Source of the DNA: Roridomyces roridus
Taxonomy: Eukaryota > Basidiomycota > Agaricomycetes > Agaricales > Mycenaceae
Assembly (NCBI GenBank): GCA_029378245.1
Contig: JARKIF010000111.1
Coordinates: 46,306-110,305, forward strand
DNA: 64,000 bases
Direction of reading: 5' to 3'
The notes below the pieces were generated by a model. It made no database searches and was not told the DNA's origin. It worked only from the letters and a program-made list of their open reading frames with translations. A program made the translations under genes and the position numbers. This document shows positions 61,894-64,000 of this stretch, piece after piece; positions within the stretch are counted from its first letter, which is position 1, and each line of letters opens with the position of its first letter.

Positions 61894-61912
61894 GACAGGT
61901 TATGGGCCCCGG
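61894..61912 (+). other. Candidate half-tRNA primer-binding site of the copia element
   Basis: Directly after a ttgaca end, the sequence ggttatgggcccc is complementary, with one mismatch, to the anticodon arm of initiator tRNA-Met (GGGCTCATAACC in general form). Ty1/copia elements of this type prime from a cut initiator tRNA. The left LTR start could not be fixed. Confidence 0.45.
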
Positions 61913-62020
61913 AGCGCTACTGCTCTAAACAGACTCCCTGCAAGAAGACTCACTCCTACGAGTATCGCCTCGTGCAACAATCAATCAACCCACGGCCATT
62001 GACAGATACAGATCACTATC

Positions 62021-62925
62021 ATGTCTTCTGAAACTCTTCAACTGTCTTCGGCTTCTGACTGGATGCCCTTCCGACTGGCTGTTCAAAATGAACTGCGCCG
62101 GGAAGGTGTTTTCACTATTCTGGAGAAAGTCATCACTGCTCCCTCTGGCACAGATGCCTTGGTTTCTCTTGCAGCCTCCACTCCTATTCCTGGGACTCCT
62201 GGGTCTGTAGTTCCTCCCCATACAGGTCCTTTGCGTGATGCTCCAGAGGAACGCAACAGCCGGGCAGTTGGCATTATCAACAAATACCTAGCTCCAGAAC
62301 TGCAGCTCGAATATATGGAGGAATCCTCTGCTGGTCTCCTCTGGGTCAAACTCCGCACACGTTTTGAGGAGGACAATCCCGCCGAAATGGCCATGTCCGT
62401 TCTTGCCCAGCTGTTTGGCACAAAATTTGTAGCTGAACAGGACAAGACCCCGAGAAGAAACAGATCGAGGATCATATCCGGATTGTCAAAGGCCACCTTG
62501 ACCGGCTCCTCAGACTCAAATATCCCCTATCCCAGGATCTGCAGCCACTTGTGTTGCTCAACACGTTCCCTGATATATCTATTGGGCTGGCATCAGAGGA
62601 AACATTGTGTCCTCTCTGGGTACAGGAATCACTTGGGACAAAGTCCGCTCCCGGCTTATAGCCATTGGAGCTAATCCCACACCTGGTGAATCTGGGGATG
62701 AAGCTGCTCTGGCTTCAGCTGCCTCCAAGTCTGGCAAGGACAAAGTGGGCCGTGAGCGTAAAAATTCTGTCTTCTCCATAAACAGACGCTACACATACCA
62801 CGGAGGAATGCCGGAGTATGATACAGATGGTACAGAATTCCAAGCAGAACCAAGCTCCATCTGCCAAAGGTCGCAAAGGTCGCAAAAATACTGCAAACCC
62901 AGCTGCATTGGACTCTGACTCTGAA
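62021..62925 (+). pseudogene. Ty1/copia Gag region, frame-broken
   Basis: It opens at 62021 (MSSETLQLSSASDWMPFRLAVQNELRR, motif part DWMPFRLAVQNEL). Gag-like helices follow (KYLAPELQLEYMEES, LWVKLRTRFEEDNPAEM). The frame shifts near 62450 (continuing EKKQIEDHIRIVKGHLDRLL) and again near 62630 and 62810. A degenerate C-x-H type zinc-knuckle region (FCLLHKQTLH...EECRSMIQ) spans the last shift. It is a dead copy. Confidence 0.75.
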
Positions 62926-64000
62926 GAGGAGGATCATGCTGATTTAGCTGTAGAATATTCTGTTTCTTCCAAATCCTATGCTGCTATGTCCGCTTATATC
63001 TCGTGGGACTCTGAGAAAGCTAAATATGTGATAATCATGGACTCTGGTGCATCCACCACTATGACACCTCACCTCGATTGGTTTGAAACTGGCACTTACA
63101 AGGTCTTGGATCCACCACGGCGCGTACGCTTGGGAGACAACTCATTCTGTGACGCCATTGGCACTGGAATCATCAGATTATCTTGCAAAACCAAGGACGG
63201 AACCACTGATGTTTCGTTGAAAGCTTTGCATATTCCAACCTTTGGTTTAACTCTTGTCTCAGTCCCACGTATTGCCAGAAAAGGCTACAAGTGCATTTTT
63301 GAAGGTGATCAGTGCGTAGTTCGTGACACCAATCGCAGACGGATGATTGAGGCTAAATATCAACACGCCTCTACCACATCTCGGCAGTACCTCTGAGCTC
63401 AGACCCCAAAGCACTATTTGCCATGGACATCAACCATTTGCATCGCATTACTGGACACACCAATTTCCAATACCTACAGAGGATGTACAGAAAGGGTCAA
63501 CTGGGTGATATAACATCACTAACAGGATCACCCAAATTCTGTGAACCTTGTGCAGTTGGAAAAATGAAGAAATTGCCTTTCACAGATAGTAAATCCCAAC
63601 CTCGTGGACCTCTTGACATTGTATCTTCAGATGTTGGTGGTCCAGTGACACCGGAAGGTCCTGGTGGTGCAAAATATTGGATAACAGTGACTGACCATTG
63701 GTCTCATTTTGTATGGGTCCTGTTTGCAAAGAAGAAATCTGGTGTCTACCGGCTGCTCAAGGAACTCGAGAAGTTGTTCCATACTCACATTGGACACTGG
63801 GAGTTTGCTCAGGTTGGACCAGATTTTTTCGCACCGATGGTGGTGGTGAATACCTCTGGAGAAATGGAGCTTGAATTCAAGAAGCAAGGAATCATTCATG
63901 AGACAACTGCTCCATATACACCTGAGCAGGATGGTCTCGCTGAGCGGTTAAACTACACCATGGTGACCCGTGCAACTACCATGCTGATTGACTCTCACCT
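62926..64000 (+). pseudogene. Ty1/copia protease and integrase start, continues beyond window
   Basis: Protease: YVIIMDSGASTTMTPH, then GLTLVSVPRIARKGY. After a frame change near 63390 come the pre-integrase zinc region (HRITGHTNFQYLQRMYRKG, CEPCAVGKMKKLPF) and the integrase core (DIVSSDVGGPV, YWITVTDHWSHFVWV). A further frame change near 63830 precedes YTPEQDGLAER. Protease before integrase before RT is the copia order. Reverse transcriptase should lie to the right of the window. Confidence 0.85.

Overview
The window is nuclear DNA of a filamentous fungus, most likely a basidiomycete of the Agaricomycetes. The genes carry many short introns (46-63 nt, GT...AG), and the content is typical of that group: expanded F-box families, tannase/feruloyl esterases, Ty3 and Ty1 LTR elements, and an Skt5/Chs4-type chitin synthase activator with a prenylation tail. 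A Ceratobasidiaceae (Rhizoctonia-like) origin is a guess from overall flavour only. Housekeeping genes are few; most of the window is repeats and decayed gene copies.

Layout: 0-2 kb, degenerate array with tRNA-like elements on the + strand. 2.4-5.0 kb, intact five-exon SKT5/CHS4. 5.2-21.3 kb, a cluster of F-box gene copies on the - strand (four broken, one intact at 20.0-21.3 kb) mixed with tRNA-like elements, a decayed 80-90 bp minisatellite, a broken SKT5 3'-end copy and a MITE-like element. 21.4-25.5 kb, intact nine-exon importin-beta family gene. 25.6-27.7 kb, tandem array with more tRNA-like T-arms. 27.8-32.0 kb, F-box remnant, a 2OG-Fe(II) oxygenase and a tannase cut off by mobile DNA. 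32.0-48.9 kb, mobile-element island: a DDE transposase remnant, a G-rich region, and a Ty3 element split by a younger complete 10.6 kb Ty3 element with matching LTRs and a 5-bp target duplication. 49.5-50.5 kb, two inverted-repeat (MITE-like) elements. 50.6-57.4 kb, tRNA-like elements, a second 2OG oxygenase and a deleted serine carboxypeptidase. 57.5-59.4 kb, a second, frame-broken tannase. 59.6-61.6 kb, three tandem copies of a small multi-exon locus. 61.7-64 kb, the 5' part of a decayed Ty1/copia element that runs off the window.

The most unusual content is a family of about 40 short elements, of which about 20 can be folded by eye into a compressed cloverleaf. They have a terminal stem whose two strands change together between copies, a 4-nt D-loop, a CCTGC/GCAGG stem closing a long variable loop, a perfect T-arm with the TTCGATT loop (a pol III B box), and usually an oligo-T run 20-45 nt downstream. 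They occur in seven clusters, each in a single orientation, around F-box copies and mobile-element islands. They do not read as ordinary tRNA genes. I propose them as a pol III-type structured RNA or B-box element family. The two Ty3 elements also appear to use different recoding signals: a GGGTTTT slippery site in the outer element, and a TGA-CTAG stop plus a TGATG stop/start overlap in the inner one. The inner element carries an extra 783-residue 3' ORF of unknown function.
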